Of a DNA stretch of 32,843 bases, positions 20,509-31,414 are shown in pieces. Position numbers and translations under genes: made by a program. The stretch's first letter is position 1. Every line of letters starts with the position of its first letter. Source of the stretch: Chara braunii (taxonomy: Eukaryota; Streptophyta; Charophyceae; Charales; Characeae); the NCBI GenBank assembly GCA_003427395.1, contig BFEA01000115.1:579153-611995 (forward strand). Direction: 5' to 3'. The notes below the pieces were generated by a model that ran no database searches, was not told the DNA's origin, and worked only from the letters and a program-made list of their open reading frames with translations.

Positions 20509-20760
20509 GGCGAGGAGCACAGTCAGTACATATATCTGCTGCGCTCTTCTCGTGGTTCGGATCTGTCCAGATGTGGAACACCACAGCAGAGTATACACTG
20601 TGTTATACGCCTCTGAGTCAGTACATATATCTGCTACCACTGTATTATATATACTGCTGCCTCAGTACATATATCTCCTGTATCCAGATGTGGAACACCA
20701 GAACAGAGTAATATATTACACTGTGTCATAGTTTCACTTGGAGTTGAGCATCCCACTCAT
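20473..20760. repeat. AT-rich 3' flank with short repeats and decayed palindromes
   Basis: CAGTACATATATCT recurs near 20523, 20619 and 20664. CCAGATGTGGAACACCA recurs near 20567 and 20685. Degenerate palindromes lie at 20473-20486 and 20555-20570. This follows the DUF7869-type gene directly and may be its 3' non-coding region. Confidence 0.7.
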
Positions 20761-20914
20761 CCGAATCAGAACAGTATAATGACACAAACTCGAGTTTGTG
20801 AGTAAAACGAGTTGTGGCTCTTCACAGACTTAGAGGAGTAGGATGACCTGTATTTAAAAGTGTGAGGACCATAATGAATTGGAGTTCTGCACCGATGATC
20901 GTGTACATGTATAG

Positions 20915-21487
20915 AGCGAGAGAGATAGAAAGAGAGAGAGAGACAGAAAGAACGAGAGAGAGAGAGACAGAAAGAGCGAGAGAGAGAGAGACAGAAAGAG
21001 CGAGAGACAGAGAGTCTTAGAAAGACTGTACTTAATTTTCAGGAGACGCAGGGTCGAGCACACGCGTAGACCATCAGCCTCGTTTTTTAAAGCATTTCAC
21101 ACGATTGTTGTAGGAGAGCAGCAAGGTAATGTGAATCTCCAAGATAAGCGAAGCTCGGATGTATCCGAGATCACAGGAGATAGAAAGACAGAGGAAGTCC
21201 GCAAGAAATGGTCGTGTACATTTGAAGAGCGAAATATATAGAAAAAGAGAGAGAGATAGAAAGAGCGAGAGACAGAGTGTCTCAGAGAGACTGTACTTAA
21301 TTTTCTCGAGACGCCGCACGGACGGCGCAGGGTCGAGCACACGCGGAGATCATCAGCCTCGCTTTTAAAAGCATTTCAGACTATCGTTGCAGAAAAGCAG
21401 CAAGGCAATGTGATTTTCCCAGATAAGCGAAGTTCAGATATATCCGAGATCACAGGAGATTGACAGAGAGGAAGCCCGCAAGAAATG
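20915..21487. repeat. Tandem duplication of ~265-277 bp containing GA-rich microsatellite
   Basis: Unit 1 is about 20930-21210 and unit 2 about 21245-21487. Each runs GA-rich tract, CTGTACTTAATTTTC, GGGTCGAGCACACGCG, CATCAGCCTCG, a palindrome, then GATCACAGGAGAT and GCAAGAAATG. The palindrome is perfect in unit 1 (21155-21168) and has one mismatch in unit 2 (21434-21447). A two-mismatch copy lies at 21561-21574. Confidence 0.85.
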
Positions 21488-21654
21488 ACATATTAGCACG
21501 CCAGAGGGCTGAGAGATGGAAAAGACAAGCACCGTATAGTCACCCACAACATTTCGTGTTACGGACGTATCCGAAGTGTCGAACTAGTATAGACCCTTCA
21601 GTTTGAAGCTTCCCCTGTGCTTTTTGGGATACAGTTCAAGAAGTATCTTTTGCG

Positions 21655-21658
<4 letters not shown>

Positions 21659-21732
<74 letters not shown>
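21659..21732. repeat. Compound (TG)n(AG)n microsatellite
   Basis: A TG run (about 21659-21697) passes directly into an AG run that ends at the N gap. The true length is unknown because the assembly stops here. Confidence 0.95.
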
Positions 21733-22662
21733 NNNNNNNNNNNNNNNNNNNNNNNNNNNNNNNNNNNNNNNNNNNNNNNNNNNNNNNNNNNNNNNNNNNN
21801 NNNNNNNNNNNNNNNNNNNNNNNNNNNNNNNNNNNNNNNNNNNNNNNNNNNNNNNNNNNNNNNNNNNNNNNNNNNNNNNNNNNNNNNNNNNNNNNNNNNN
21901 NNNNNNNNNNNNNNNNNNNNNNNNNNNNNNNNNNNNNNNNNNNNNNNNNNNNNNNNNNNNNNNNNNNNNNNNNNNNNNNNNNNNNNNNNNNNNNNNNNNN
22001 NNNNNNNNNNNNNNNNNNNNNNNNNNNNNNNNNNNNNNNNNNNNNNNNNNNNNNNNNNNNNNNNNNNNNNNNNNNNNNNNNNNNNNNNNNNNNNNNNNNN
22101 NNNNNNNNNNNNNNNNNNNNNNNNNNNNNNNNNNNNNNNNNNNNNNNNNNNNNNNNNNNNNNNNNNNNNNNNNNNNNNNNNNNNNNNNNNNNNNNNNNNN
22201 NNNNNNNNNNNNNNNNNNNNNNNNNNNNNNNNNNNNNNNNNNNNNNNNNNNNNNNNNNNNNNNNNNNNNNNNNNNNNNNNNNNNNNNNNNNNNNNNNNNN
22301 NNNNNNNNNNNNNNNNNNNNNNNNNNNNNNNNNNNNNNNNNNNNNNNNNNNNNNNNNNNNNNNNNNNNNNNNNNNNNNNNNNNNNNNNNNNNNNNNNNNN
22401 NNNNNNNNNNNNNNNNNNNNNNNNNNNNNNNNNNNNNNNNNNNNNNNNNNNNNNNNNNNNNNNNNNNNNNNNNNNNNNNNNNNNNNNNNNNNNNNNNNNN
22501 NNNNNNNNNNNNNNNNNNNNNNNNNNNNNNNNNNNNNNNNNNNNNNNNNNNNNNNNNNNNNNNNNNNNNNNNNNNNNNNNNNNNNNNNNNNNNNNNNNNN
22601 NNNNNNNNNNNNNNNNNNNNNNNNNNNNNNNNNNNNNNNNNNNNNNNNNNNNNNNNNNNNNN
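21733..22662. other. Assembly gap (930 Ns)
   Basis: An unbroken run of N. Any reading frame that spans it is meaningless. The gap length may be an estimate. Confidence 1.
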
Positions 22663-22996
22663 TCACATTCGAGCAGCCATTGGCGTCGCCTTTTGGGTTT
22701 TCCCTCTCGGCACATTCAAATTTTTCATTGTATTGGGTAATGCATAGGAACCGAATGTATGAATGCTCGTGCAGAAGGGGAGCTTTGTCGGGCCAAAGAA
22801 TTGACAGCATTCAATGTCGGAATCACAAAGCACACAGTGCGGAGGGCCAGACGGGCCATCAAATGTATAAAGAGGCCCGTGTGCTGTATTTTGTTCTCTG
22901 TGACGCCTCACAACATTCATAGTGAAAATGAATAGATGAGTGTAGACGACGGGGGAGGTTCGGGAGAGAGGCAGAAAAACATAGAGTTAGTTCGAG
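22663..22996. other. Short unassigned stretch between gap and element copy 2
   Basis: No homology to the rest of the window, no palindrome core and no convincing gene were seen here. It ends at the palindrome at 22998 where similarity to copy 1 begins. Confidence 0.6.
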
Positions 22997-23341
22997 TCCG
23001 GATGCATCCGATTATGCGGGCTGAACATCACACCACACAAGGCACAAAATGATGAAAGCGAGATATTCAATCACGAAACAGGCGCCCCAACAATGGGGAC
23101 GTTCGTGATAATTGAAANCCAATGAGAAAGAACAATATTGTCGATGACAAACACGCCGGGGACATGACAAGTTCACTCGGAGATTTCCTGACAATGACAG
23201 CCAGTTCTGCTCTGAACCAAATTGAGAACACCCACCAGTCCCTCACGGAAAAAATGAAAAGGATCAAATTTCGTTCGGAGAAGAACGAAATGTTCTTCTA
23301 CGTCAACCCTTCTACACTACATGATCAACAAAGAGATAGAC

Positions 23342-23351
23342 GCTTACCTAC
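23342..23351 (-). promoter_or_regulatory. Candidate 5' splice donor after the Ulp1 exon, copy 2
   Basis: The minus strand reads GGTAG|GTAAGCG, matching GGTAG|GTGAGCG in copy 1 (606-615). The stop TAA at 23346-23344 is formed inside this donor, as TGA is in copy 1, which argues that the stop is normally spliced out. Confidence 0.5.
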
Positions 23352-24047
23352 CAACATCGCAAATCGCCAAAGCTAGTCTAGCTCTTATAGAGGAGATGTG
23401 TCTATGGGAGAAACCAAAAGGTGGACGTAAACCTCTCGCCAAACAGGAAGCGAACATCAACATGAACACCCCACAACTAGCCCCGTCGTACTGCCGAGGG
23501 GCACCTTTCACGTTGACCTGGCGAGCGAAGTGGTCGAAAGTGCGACCATCACCGGCGGCACCTGCCACCGTGTTCAAAAATTTAACAGTTTTATCCAGAA
23601 GTGCGGAGTAGAAGGAATCTTTGGATGACGAACACGAGAAAAAATCATAGATTTCCAAAACACGTCGAGAGAAGTCAATGGCCAAAAGGCTCCAGTGTTC
23701 GCCGTCCTTGTGCACTGGTGCCAAAACAAGGTCATGAGACAGGAGGTCGACATCTTTAGCCCATCTGAGAACAACTGTCGGACCTCGCAAAAGCAGTGAA
23801 GAGGCGAAGAAGGAGTTAAAGGTGTATGTCTTCATGGTAGCGGGAGTCCGTCCGCAGTCGTCCAATAGCATCGCCATGTAGAAATTGACAACCTCATCGT
23901 TGAGCTCCCCGGATCTATCAACGAGTGCGACGATGTCCTTGACGGATACCTGTAATCTGTGCGACGGCAAACGCACGACGATGATAGTGAGCGGCAACCC
24001 GGAGCAGATAACATCTTCAAGGACCGCTCTTCCATCTCGAGGAAACC
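23344..24047 (-). CDS. Ulp1/C48 SUMO-protease-like domain, copy 2, intact
   Basis: The exon begins after acceptor TTTGTTGAACAG (ends 24048). Counting from the first internal ATG-equivalent codon at 23997, blocks are GELNDEVVNFYMAM (30-43), YTFNSFFAS (58-66), HWSLLAIDFS with His101, LEIYDFF with Asp118, and APRQYDGASCGVFML with Gln169 and Cys175. The His-Asp spacing of 17 and Gln-Cys spacing of 6 equal those of yeast Ulp1 (His514, Asp531, Gln574, Cys580). All catalytic residues are present, so this domain could be active. The family removes SUMO-type modifiers. In plants Ulp1 domains are known passengers of some Mutator-like and CACTA transposons. The exon has no convincing own start and probably belongs to the spliced giant gene. 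Confidence 0.88.
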
Positions 24048-24113
24048 CTGTTCAACAAACACCCGCAGCACACAGCAAGCACAAAGGATGGGGCACTATG
24101 AGAAAATGTCGTT

Positions 24114-24477
24114 CTAGCGGCCATGTTTCGAGGAACCGCTACTCTGTGGTCCGAAAAGTTCACGCATAACGTCACCCCTACTTCTGGACCTTCTACACAC
24201 AGTTGATTCTAAACTAGCACTGTCCTTTATATCCTGCAAGCCTCGAGAAAGAATTCCTTGCAGTCTTTTTCGGCAACACCCGCTGCCTCTGCAACGAGTC
24301 TTGCGCGGGAGCCCAATACGGGCACGACTACCCTTCTGGGAGGGCCTCGAGGCTTAGTGTCCCCAGGAAACGCATTAGTGACATTGCGACGACCAGTGTC
24401 TCCCGCAACCAGGACTGACAACCTGGCGAGGGCAGGCGGCTCCTGCGACATGGGTGTTTGTCCACGAGTTCGTCGAC
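24114..24477 (-). pseudogene. Small exon following the giant ORF, copy 2, frameshifted
   Basis: The exon starts after acceptor TTTCTTGTACAG (24478). It aligns with 1346-1713: RRTRGQTPMSQEPPALARLS, then DTKPRGPPRRVVVPVL and EAAGVAEKDC. A net 4-nt deletion near 24232-24240 shifts the frame after EACR. Past the shift the original frame still reads STVCRRSRSRGDVMRELFGP to the shared TAG (24116-24114). Conservation of that tail in both copies supports its being coding sequence at some time. Function unknown. Confidence 0.55.
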
Positions 24478-24683
24478 CTGTACAAGAAATAGCCACCCAG
24501 ACAGTTCAGCAGGAAATCAACAACACAAGTTCGCAAGAGCAACCAAGCAAACAGCACCTCATGAAGCACATCGTCACAATCCAGTTGGTGGCCGCCTATA
24601 CACCTCCCCAAAATCGACGAAGCAAACAACACTTCACGAACGGGCTGACGAGCGGGAAGAAAGCAGAGAAAGTCAGTGCTTAC
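24478..24683 (-). other. Intron of 206 nt in the element gene, copy 2
   Basis: Donor CCTG|GTAAGC at 24683 and acceptor TTTCTTGTACAG at 24478, identical to copy 1 at both ends. It is 44 nt longer inside. Phase 1 is preserved, joining Pro-Gly to Arg-Arg. Confidence 0.8.
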
Positions 24684-27600
24684 CAGGCCTAGCTACCACT
24701 TCACCAGAGCCCACCGACGACAGTCCCAGCACGATTGGCACCCCTGCGCGCGTCGACGCAGCGACGACGTGCTCCAAACCCACAGGGAAACTTGACAGGC
24801 TCGAGATGTCGGCGTCGATGACCGTAGACGGTATATTCGTCTCCGGACAAAGATCGTCGACGTCCACAACATCGACAGGTTGTGTTTTCTCCATTGCCAC
24901 TGTGTCGTATTGTGTTGGGCTCAATGTCCCATGGATGTCCAAGAACACCTCTCCCCCCCTTAACTTCTTATCCCCGTAGGCTGTGTCTTTGTCGTCGTCA
25001 CTCAAATAGAGAAATCTATTTCCAACAGCGTCAGAGGCCTTTTTCAGAACTTCCTCCCCCATCGCCTCGTTGTGAAGGGCAGAGTACAAGGGATCGTCGT
25101 ATCCCGACTGAACTGGTAGCTCCATCCCGACGTCGCTGAGTGTCGGATCAATCCGATCGTCGGCGGAATTGTCCTTGTCCAAAGTCGTCAGTAGTCGACA
25201 ACCCTCAACGCCTGCCAGTTGAAGTCCTTCGCCCGTGTGCCTCGGATGAATCTGAATCACAGTCGTCTCCAAAGATGGATCAGGGAGGGAGATGTTCACA
25301 GGGCCCTGGTTCGGATTCATCCGAGCCCCCGCAGTTTCCAATGACGCCGACATGACCGCTTTCACCGGGGAGTCGCTTACGACTGCTAACTCGGCTCCGA
25401 GTGTGTTGGGCTCGACATTGGAACTGGTCGCCAACTCACCCTCAGTCCGACAGTCCGCCTGCAGCTCCTTGTGGGCTGCCACGCACAACATTACTGCATC
25501 CTGACACCGATCGTCTGTCATGGCAGACACGGCTTCCTGGTTCGGATGAATCCGAATTTCATCGCCAGGGTTTTCGGAAACCCGGACCACCCGTTCGAGT
25601 TCTGTAGACAGTTGTGCTCCCTCGATGGCATGGCCTTCGCGGTTCGGATTAATCCGAAATTCCTTTTGAGGCGAAACAATACACGATTCCAGCTTGTCGT
25701 TGCCGGACCCGTTGTATGTTGTCGTCTCGCTTCCCGGAAGGCACTGAGTTCTGGACAACAAGGTCGTCTCCGAGGTTCGGATTGATCCGAGACAATCCGC
25801 CAACCGTTTTTGGAGCTGAGCGAAGCATGTTCCATGCTTTGCGACACCCGCCCCGCCAACCGCATCGACAAACTGTGTTTCGCTGGTGGAGCTAATCACA
25901 GGGTCCTGCTCGCCAGGCCGCGTAATGCACCCAGACCTCAAGTCGTTCCCCGTCTCCATTGAGGTGCAGCCTGTTACCGCCAGAACCCCACCGTCCTCAT
26001 CGCGGTCGACATCGGACCCCTGCCCGTCTCCTCTGTGATGCTTTGTCTTCTCTCCGCTGCGAGGCTTCTTCTTCTCCCGGCTGCCCTTTTTCCCCTCTCC
26101 GCCGCGTGCGTGCCCCGGAGACCGTTGTTTCGCCGAACGCTGTTCACTTCCACCTCCGGTACCTCGTTGCCCGCCGCCTTCACCATTCCCGTCGCCGTCC
26201 TTTCTGCGAGACTTGCGCTTCACAACTCCTACCGGCGGGGTGACCCCAGGAAACTCCCAACTCACTTGCTTAATTGACGGGCTTGACGGAAGGGCGTAGA
26301 ACGCGGAGGACACTTCCAGCCATTTATTTGACAGCAAGAACTCGAATAGCGTGTCCCCGTATTCGCGAAGAGCAGGGTCGTCCTTATTTCCTCGATTGAC
26401 CTCACTTAATCTCTCCAATACCGCATCGTAGGCGCGAGATTTGAATGTCTCGAGGTCCCAACGATCGTCATATATCCACCCTCCACTTACGTCCCTCACA
26501 GCCACTGCCCATTCGCCGTCGAGAAGGACTGGCTGGAAATGGTCTAGGTGCCACACGATATCATGGCCCCAATCTTCGGCTGAGGAGAAGGTGTGTTTGT
26601 CGCCCATGTGCAAGGGAGTCGCAGGAGCCTTGAGATGCGGATGGTCCGGAGGAACTGGATGGCCGGGTCGAAGACGTTCGGGCTGTGGTGTGAGATGAAT
26701 AGGCTCCCCCGGCGAACTCCTCAGACGGGACAACCCACCCCTCTTGACAGGCGCTGAGGAGGACACGGGCGTGGGACCGCCCGAGGTAGGTGTAGCGAGA
26801 GGTGTCCCCGGTTTGCATACTGATGGCGACTTAGAAACTTGGGCGTTGAAGATGGCCAATTGCCCGTCCGAATCGAAGAGGTCGTCCTCAACGCTCTCCT
26901 CCTGCTCAGTCTTGATATTGAAGTCGTCCTCCTCACCGAATGCCAGCTTGTACTTATCCAAAGTGAAGTCGGCCGGATCGACAACATCCTCGTTAAAAAA
27001 GACATATTCCAGCCTCTTAATGAAGCTCACAGCGCTGGCCCGACTCGCTCCGTGGTAGCCCTGGAGGACCGCAATGGCGACTTCCTTCCGCACCACGTAC
27101 TGCGGGTCAAATCTCAACCTTGGTTGTTCGCCGTAAAGGAAGGAGTAGACCTGGCGCCTTTTCTTCGGAGTCAACTTGAAGAACATGTCCTTGTTAGGGT
27201 CATAAATGGGCTCGACCACGACATGGTGGAAATCGCATGGGTAAGCCTTGGACGACACTTTATGGGTGACATACTGCACGGTGTATTCGAGCTGCGTTGT
27301 GTCCCCATCCACGACCAAGACGTGCCTTTCCTGCTGAAGCAGACTCCACACCACCTGCGCGTGCGGCTTGCCCAAGAACAGCACGACATCCGCCACAGCA
27401 CAGAAGAAAGAAGCTGATTGCACAACTGATTCGGATTCCGCTCGCCGTCCTTGTACAGAGCCCCCCTCTGGGTCAGGTTTCCGATGTCCGCGAAAGTCAA
27501 AGACTTGAAAGACTTCTCCTCCACATTCGTGGGTGTCACTTTCTGTTTCCTCCGGAGAGCGGCGTCGTCGTCTTCAGCAACAGCTCCCTCGTACACCGGG

Positions 27601-30600
27601 TGAGTCAGTAGCCGAGGATCCTCGCCTTTGAGAAGGATGTGCATCACATCCGGCTCCTCCCAGACGTTGTTTCCGAACTGATGCGTCTTCTTCGATGCCG
27701 TCTTCCGAACCCACTTCCCGTGTAGCATCGGGTAGCCCCAAGCACAGACAAACATGTCATGAAGGAGAGGTTCCACATGCAGGGGACGAATACCACCAAT
27801 GTCTAGTAGTCCTGACAAACGAAGCCCAGCAACTCACTCAGAGACGCGAATGCCCCAGAGTCCCATTGCGCACGGTCCACAGCACCCCACAAGCCGAGCA
27901 CGCAAGTGTGGGAGCGTAGCTGATGCCCTAGTTTTCCCAGCGCCTCCTTATGATTTCTGGCACTTAATGGGTCGACGTTAAACTAGGCCAGCGTCGTCAA
28001 GGCGCTTGTCCTTGTCCACATAATGTTGATGCATTCATCAACGCCCTGAGGGCTTTTTTTGCCTTTGGCACGATCTCTAGTGATCACCGAAAGGACGACA
28101 CGCTTCCACTCCGCCGGGAAATGATGGTCGTTGACGAGGGCCGCCGTTCTCTTGATGTTGTTGTCGTGTTGACACCCGAGAAACTGAGGGCACTTGTTGA
28201 CGTATGTGGTGTCCGTGAAAAATTTCCTGCTCTCGTTCCAAAGCTTGTCGTCGAGACCTCTGTCCTTGAACTCTTCGAAGAGTTGCTTCTTGGACGTGAA
28301 GAAAGTGGAGTTGGCATTCCACTCCCGCTTATCCATTTCCTCGTACTCGAACTTCACGTAGTGTCACAGCCTCAACATAATCCGGTCCATTTTTATTATG
28401 TCGACCATCTCCTTGACACTGAACTTCCCCTTCTCGGCCAACTTTTTGCTACTCGTTTGAACCCACACGACGTAAAGGTTCAAGACGCCGTTCAACAACC
28501 TTTTCTTCTCACGGTCCGTCAAGTCCACCAATTCCTTCCAGCAGTGGACATCCGGCTCTGGAACTTGGACGTAGAAAGTTTTCTCCTCCACGCATTTCTT
28601 TGGCTTCTCCTAGCCCTTTTTCAACGACGGGTCGTCCACCTTCACGTACCAGACGTGTTTCTTCAACCCCTGGCTGTCAGTCACAGTGGAGAGTCCTGGC
28701 TTGGCCACCTCCTCATGGGTGGGCGGCTTTTCAGTCCAACGCCGGCCGTCGGAAGCAAGGAGTTTCCCTTTCGACCACTCCTCATAGAACTTCAACCCCA
28801 AAGCGAAGACAGAGTCATCTGCCATGGCCAACGGGAGGTAGTATCGAAGTTTCTCAGCCCATTCCTTTCTTTTCTTTGCTTCCGTTGACAGGTTCCAGAT
28901 AGGCGTGTACGGCGTTTTCTTCATTGCCAACGCCATGAACCGCACCCACTTTCGCACCTCGTCCTGTTTCTTCGAGGCATTGCCGAGCACCACACGCGGT
29001 TTGCCCTTAATTTTCCAGATATTGAGAATGTCCCGCATAGACAAAACCTGCAAGTGCGGTGGATTCTTCTTGTCTTTCATGTTGTCTTCGCAGCTGACAT
29101 TGGCCTAGCCGTCGAACTCGTCGTCAGGGAAGTAGATCGGTCTAAACGGCCATTTACAGAAGTTGTAGTAATCAAACACGGGATGGTCTTTCACCATCAT
29201 CGCCGCCCTCGCGTTATGCTGTCCACACACAGGATAATACCAGTATTTCTCCGGGTGTGAGTTGTCGAAGTCAGCCGGCAGCACGCGCACAGCAGGTTCG
29301 TCGTTCTCTGGAGGCGAGACGATCAGAGATAGAACGAAAATGGGCTTCGTGTATCTCATGTCTTTACGTTCGTAGCAGTCGATCATAGCCGACGCGATGG
29401 TATCAACGAGGAACTCGTCCAAGGATCGGTGGTTGTACGCGTCTTCCCGGTCTGGAATAACTTATATTCTTTCGGGATGGATGTGCAACACGACGTCCTT
29501 CTGCACCCCTGTCTGCATCTCGAGGAAGAATGCATTGTCGAGGTTAAAGGCGTTGAGGTTAATCTCCACGTCGTCATCCCCCTCCCCGCTATCGCCCTCG
29601 TCTGCTTTCTTCCCCCTCGATGATTTTGCCCTTTTCCCGGAAGACTCACCGGTTCTTCGCTGTGTCGACGAGTCTTTTGGCGTTTCATCCCCACCTCCAA
29701 CCCTTTTCCTCTTCTCAACGGAACCGCCCTCTCGTGTTGTTGGCGTCCGAGCACTCCCTCCTACCTTTCTCTGCCTTTTCGGAGCACCTAGTCCCTCTCG
29801 CTCTTCCTCATCCGGCAAGTTGCGCTTGCCTCCCGACTGAGTCTTTTCAGCCGATCTCTCACGGAACAGCCCCTGCTCGCACACCTCCTGCTCACCGGCG
29901 ACGTTCCCACTTGCTTCTCGTTCCTGGCTCAACTCCGTCTGAAGTTCCCCCGGCGCTGGTCGGGCCCGGCGAGTCGTCTCATCTGACCCACGCACCTCTC
30001 GAACCTGCGGTCCACCCGCTCGATCTCCAGCCGAAACCTTGGCCACTTGCATGCCACGAACGAACGAACCGATCCTTTCGACCAGACCACGAGGAGTCGT
30101 CGATTCTAAGCCCTGTCGCAACCGTTCGCCATCGCCGCCTCCATGTGGCGTCGACTCCCCAAGCAAACCGTGGCGGCGAGATACATGCAAGCCCGGTTTC
30201 AAAGGAGCACGCGGATGGTCGTCCTCCGAGTCGTCTGACATGCCCACCTCTTGATCAGGAGGCGCAGCTGGCAGGCCACCCTGACTTCCCATCTCCCTTT
30301 CAGAGCACTCTCCTCCCGCGAACCCAACAGGACCACTGATCGATGTTCCAGGTCCGACGTCTACGGCACTGACAGAGGTACCAGATTTCGCCCAGACCTC
30401 GAGGAAGTCTGTGACATAAACGGCCTCGTCGTGGCCCGGCGCTAGTGGGAGAAAGTGAGGCAAAGACATCGCACCACGGTCGTACCCGCCGAACATCCTC
30501 CCGGCAACCTTGCATCCCTTTGCGATGCCGTCGACAGAACCATCACTTTTGTAATGCTTCTTCAAAGTAAACTTGAAATCGTATTCGCCATCATCGACCC

Positions 30601-30883
30601 ACTGAACGATGGACCCTGCGAGACGCGTTCTGTCGGCGCGAACGGCGACGAACAAGAGCGGCCCGCACGGTGGTTGCAACGGGTCGGAGCCGTCCTGGCT
30701 CGCCCAGTCCAAATACCAGACGCGTTTGCTGTAGTCGCACCACAAGTTTTGAGCACGTCGTTCTTCCTCCCCACCTCCAACTCCCCGACTCGTTTCCCTT
30801 GTCGACGACGATGTCGTCCCTCGACGCTCCTCTCTGTGCAGGGCCGAACCACCAGCGGAGCGGCCTCGTCCGTGTGAAGCCAT
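24684..30883 (-). pseudogene. Giant ParB-like / amino-methyltransferase-like protein gene, copy 2, 5' part broken
   Basis: ATG at 30883 (context GGGAATGGCT). The N-terminal domain has NLWCDYSKRVWYLDWASQDG, YKSDGSVDGIAKGCKVAGRM and DEAVYVTDFLEVW; unrecognised. A ~220-residue charged linker rich in Arg, Glu, Gly and Lys precedes NAFNLDNAFFLEM. Relative to copy 1, stops occur at 29464-29462 (TAA for TTG), 29107-29105 (TAG for TAC), 28612-28610 (TAG for AAG), 28366-28364 (TGA for TGG), 27985-27983 (TAG) and 27805-27803 (TAG for TGG). There are 1-nt losses near 27720 and 27412. The ParB-like box is kept (YYPVCGQHNARAAM, ~29237-29196). From 27423 to the donor about 910 codons are open: VVLFLGKPHAQVVW and RHVLVVDGD (motif I-like), Lys-rich and Ser/Pro linkers, then RINPN, RIHPN, RMNPN, QIHPR and RIDPT. 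Confidence 0.6.
25143..25790. repeat. Palindrome cluster inside the C-terminal coding region, copy 2
   Basis: Perfect cores lie at 25143-25156, 25312-25325, 25542-25555, 25644-25657 and 25777-25790, with a one-mismatch copy at 25242-25255. Four correspond to palindromes at the same alignment positions in copy 1, and the one at 25777 corresponds to the decayed 3071-3084. The one at 25242 has no clear partner in copy 1. Five of six are read in the RIxPN frame; the one at 25777 is read as LGSIR. Confidence 0.9.
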
Positions 30884-31048
30884 TCCCTGAAACACATGGA
30901 GGAAATGAACCCACATTCACTAAGAACAGTTAGCACGTCCCAACATCAACCACGACCCACAACACGTATTTTGTTATCGGTCACTTGGACTCCAAAAGAA
31001 CGAAGTTCAGTCATAGTTAGACGACAGTGGTCCACAAGCCTGCACGTT

Positions 31049-31414
31049 TCGGATGAATCCGAGGCATCGTGAGCCATCCTCGTCACACTGCCCTTAAGAG
31101 AATGGATGGTCGAAAATGAAGACCTTGGGATAGATCGGATACATCCGAAGCAGGCGCAGTCGAAAAAACGATGTCGCATAGGCACCTGCACCGGGAAAAG
31201 CAACATCTCGCAAGAAGGCCCTAGAACGCTCATACGGCAGACGAAGATCAATACGTTGTCCTCCGAAGTCGACAAGTGGATTGTAAAGTCCTCCGTTGTA
31301 GTTCGGATGAATCCGAGCTCCAAAGCGGTGTGGACCTCCCCCTGTCGGCCCGTACCGAACTCGAGTTTTCTTGTCCTTCTGGGTCGGTAATGGTTGTGAC
31401 TCGGATGCATCTGA
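31049..31414. repeat. Palindrome cluster right of copy 2
   Basis: Perfect cores lie at 31049-31062, 31135-31148 and 31303-31316, with a one-mismatch copy at 31401-31414. They follow the element 5' region, like the cluster starting at 7785 right of copy 1. No gene is supported in 30930-31500; ORFs on both strands are short and include the palindromes. Confidence 0.9.

Larger units (their letters stand above)
22998..31062 (-). mobile_element. Composite ParB/methyltransferase-like + Ulp1 element, copy 2
   Basis: Collinear with copy 1 and in the same orientation, with edges about 22.7-23.3 kb apart. The left edge is a one-mismatch palindrome (22998-23011) followed by TTATGCGGGCTG and ACATCACACCACACA. 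A perfect palindrome at 31049-31062 is the best candidate right edge. This copy keeps the ~0.66 kb charged linker missing from copy 1, an intact protease exon and an unbroken 3' portion of the giant ORF. Its 5' portion holds at least six stops and two frameshifts. The two copies differ at many positions, so they are not a recent duplication. Confidence 0.6.

Noticed and set aside
20854-21342. Leu/Ser-rich minus-strand ORFs resembling membrane proteins (SLSLFLSLSLS)
   Set aside because: Translation of GA-rich microsatellite; hydrophobicity is an artefact.
21584-22922. Very long ORFs on both strands across 21.6-22.9 kb
   Set aside because: They are created by the N gap and the flanking TG/AG microsatellite.
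28121-28888. 255-codon plus-strand ORF
   Set aside because: Antisense shadow of the copy 2 gene; the coding frame is established by alignment with copy 1 on the minus strand.
292-31062. The two element copies as long terminal repeats of one retroelement
   Set aside because: Each copy is itself a multi-exon protein-coding unit of about 8 kb, and no reverse transcriptase, integrase, primer-binding site or TG...CA ends were seen.
162-31414. Palindromes as a CRISPR array
   Set aside because: Spacing is irregular from under 100 bp to several kb, there are no uniform spacers, and the sequence is eukaryotic with introns.
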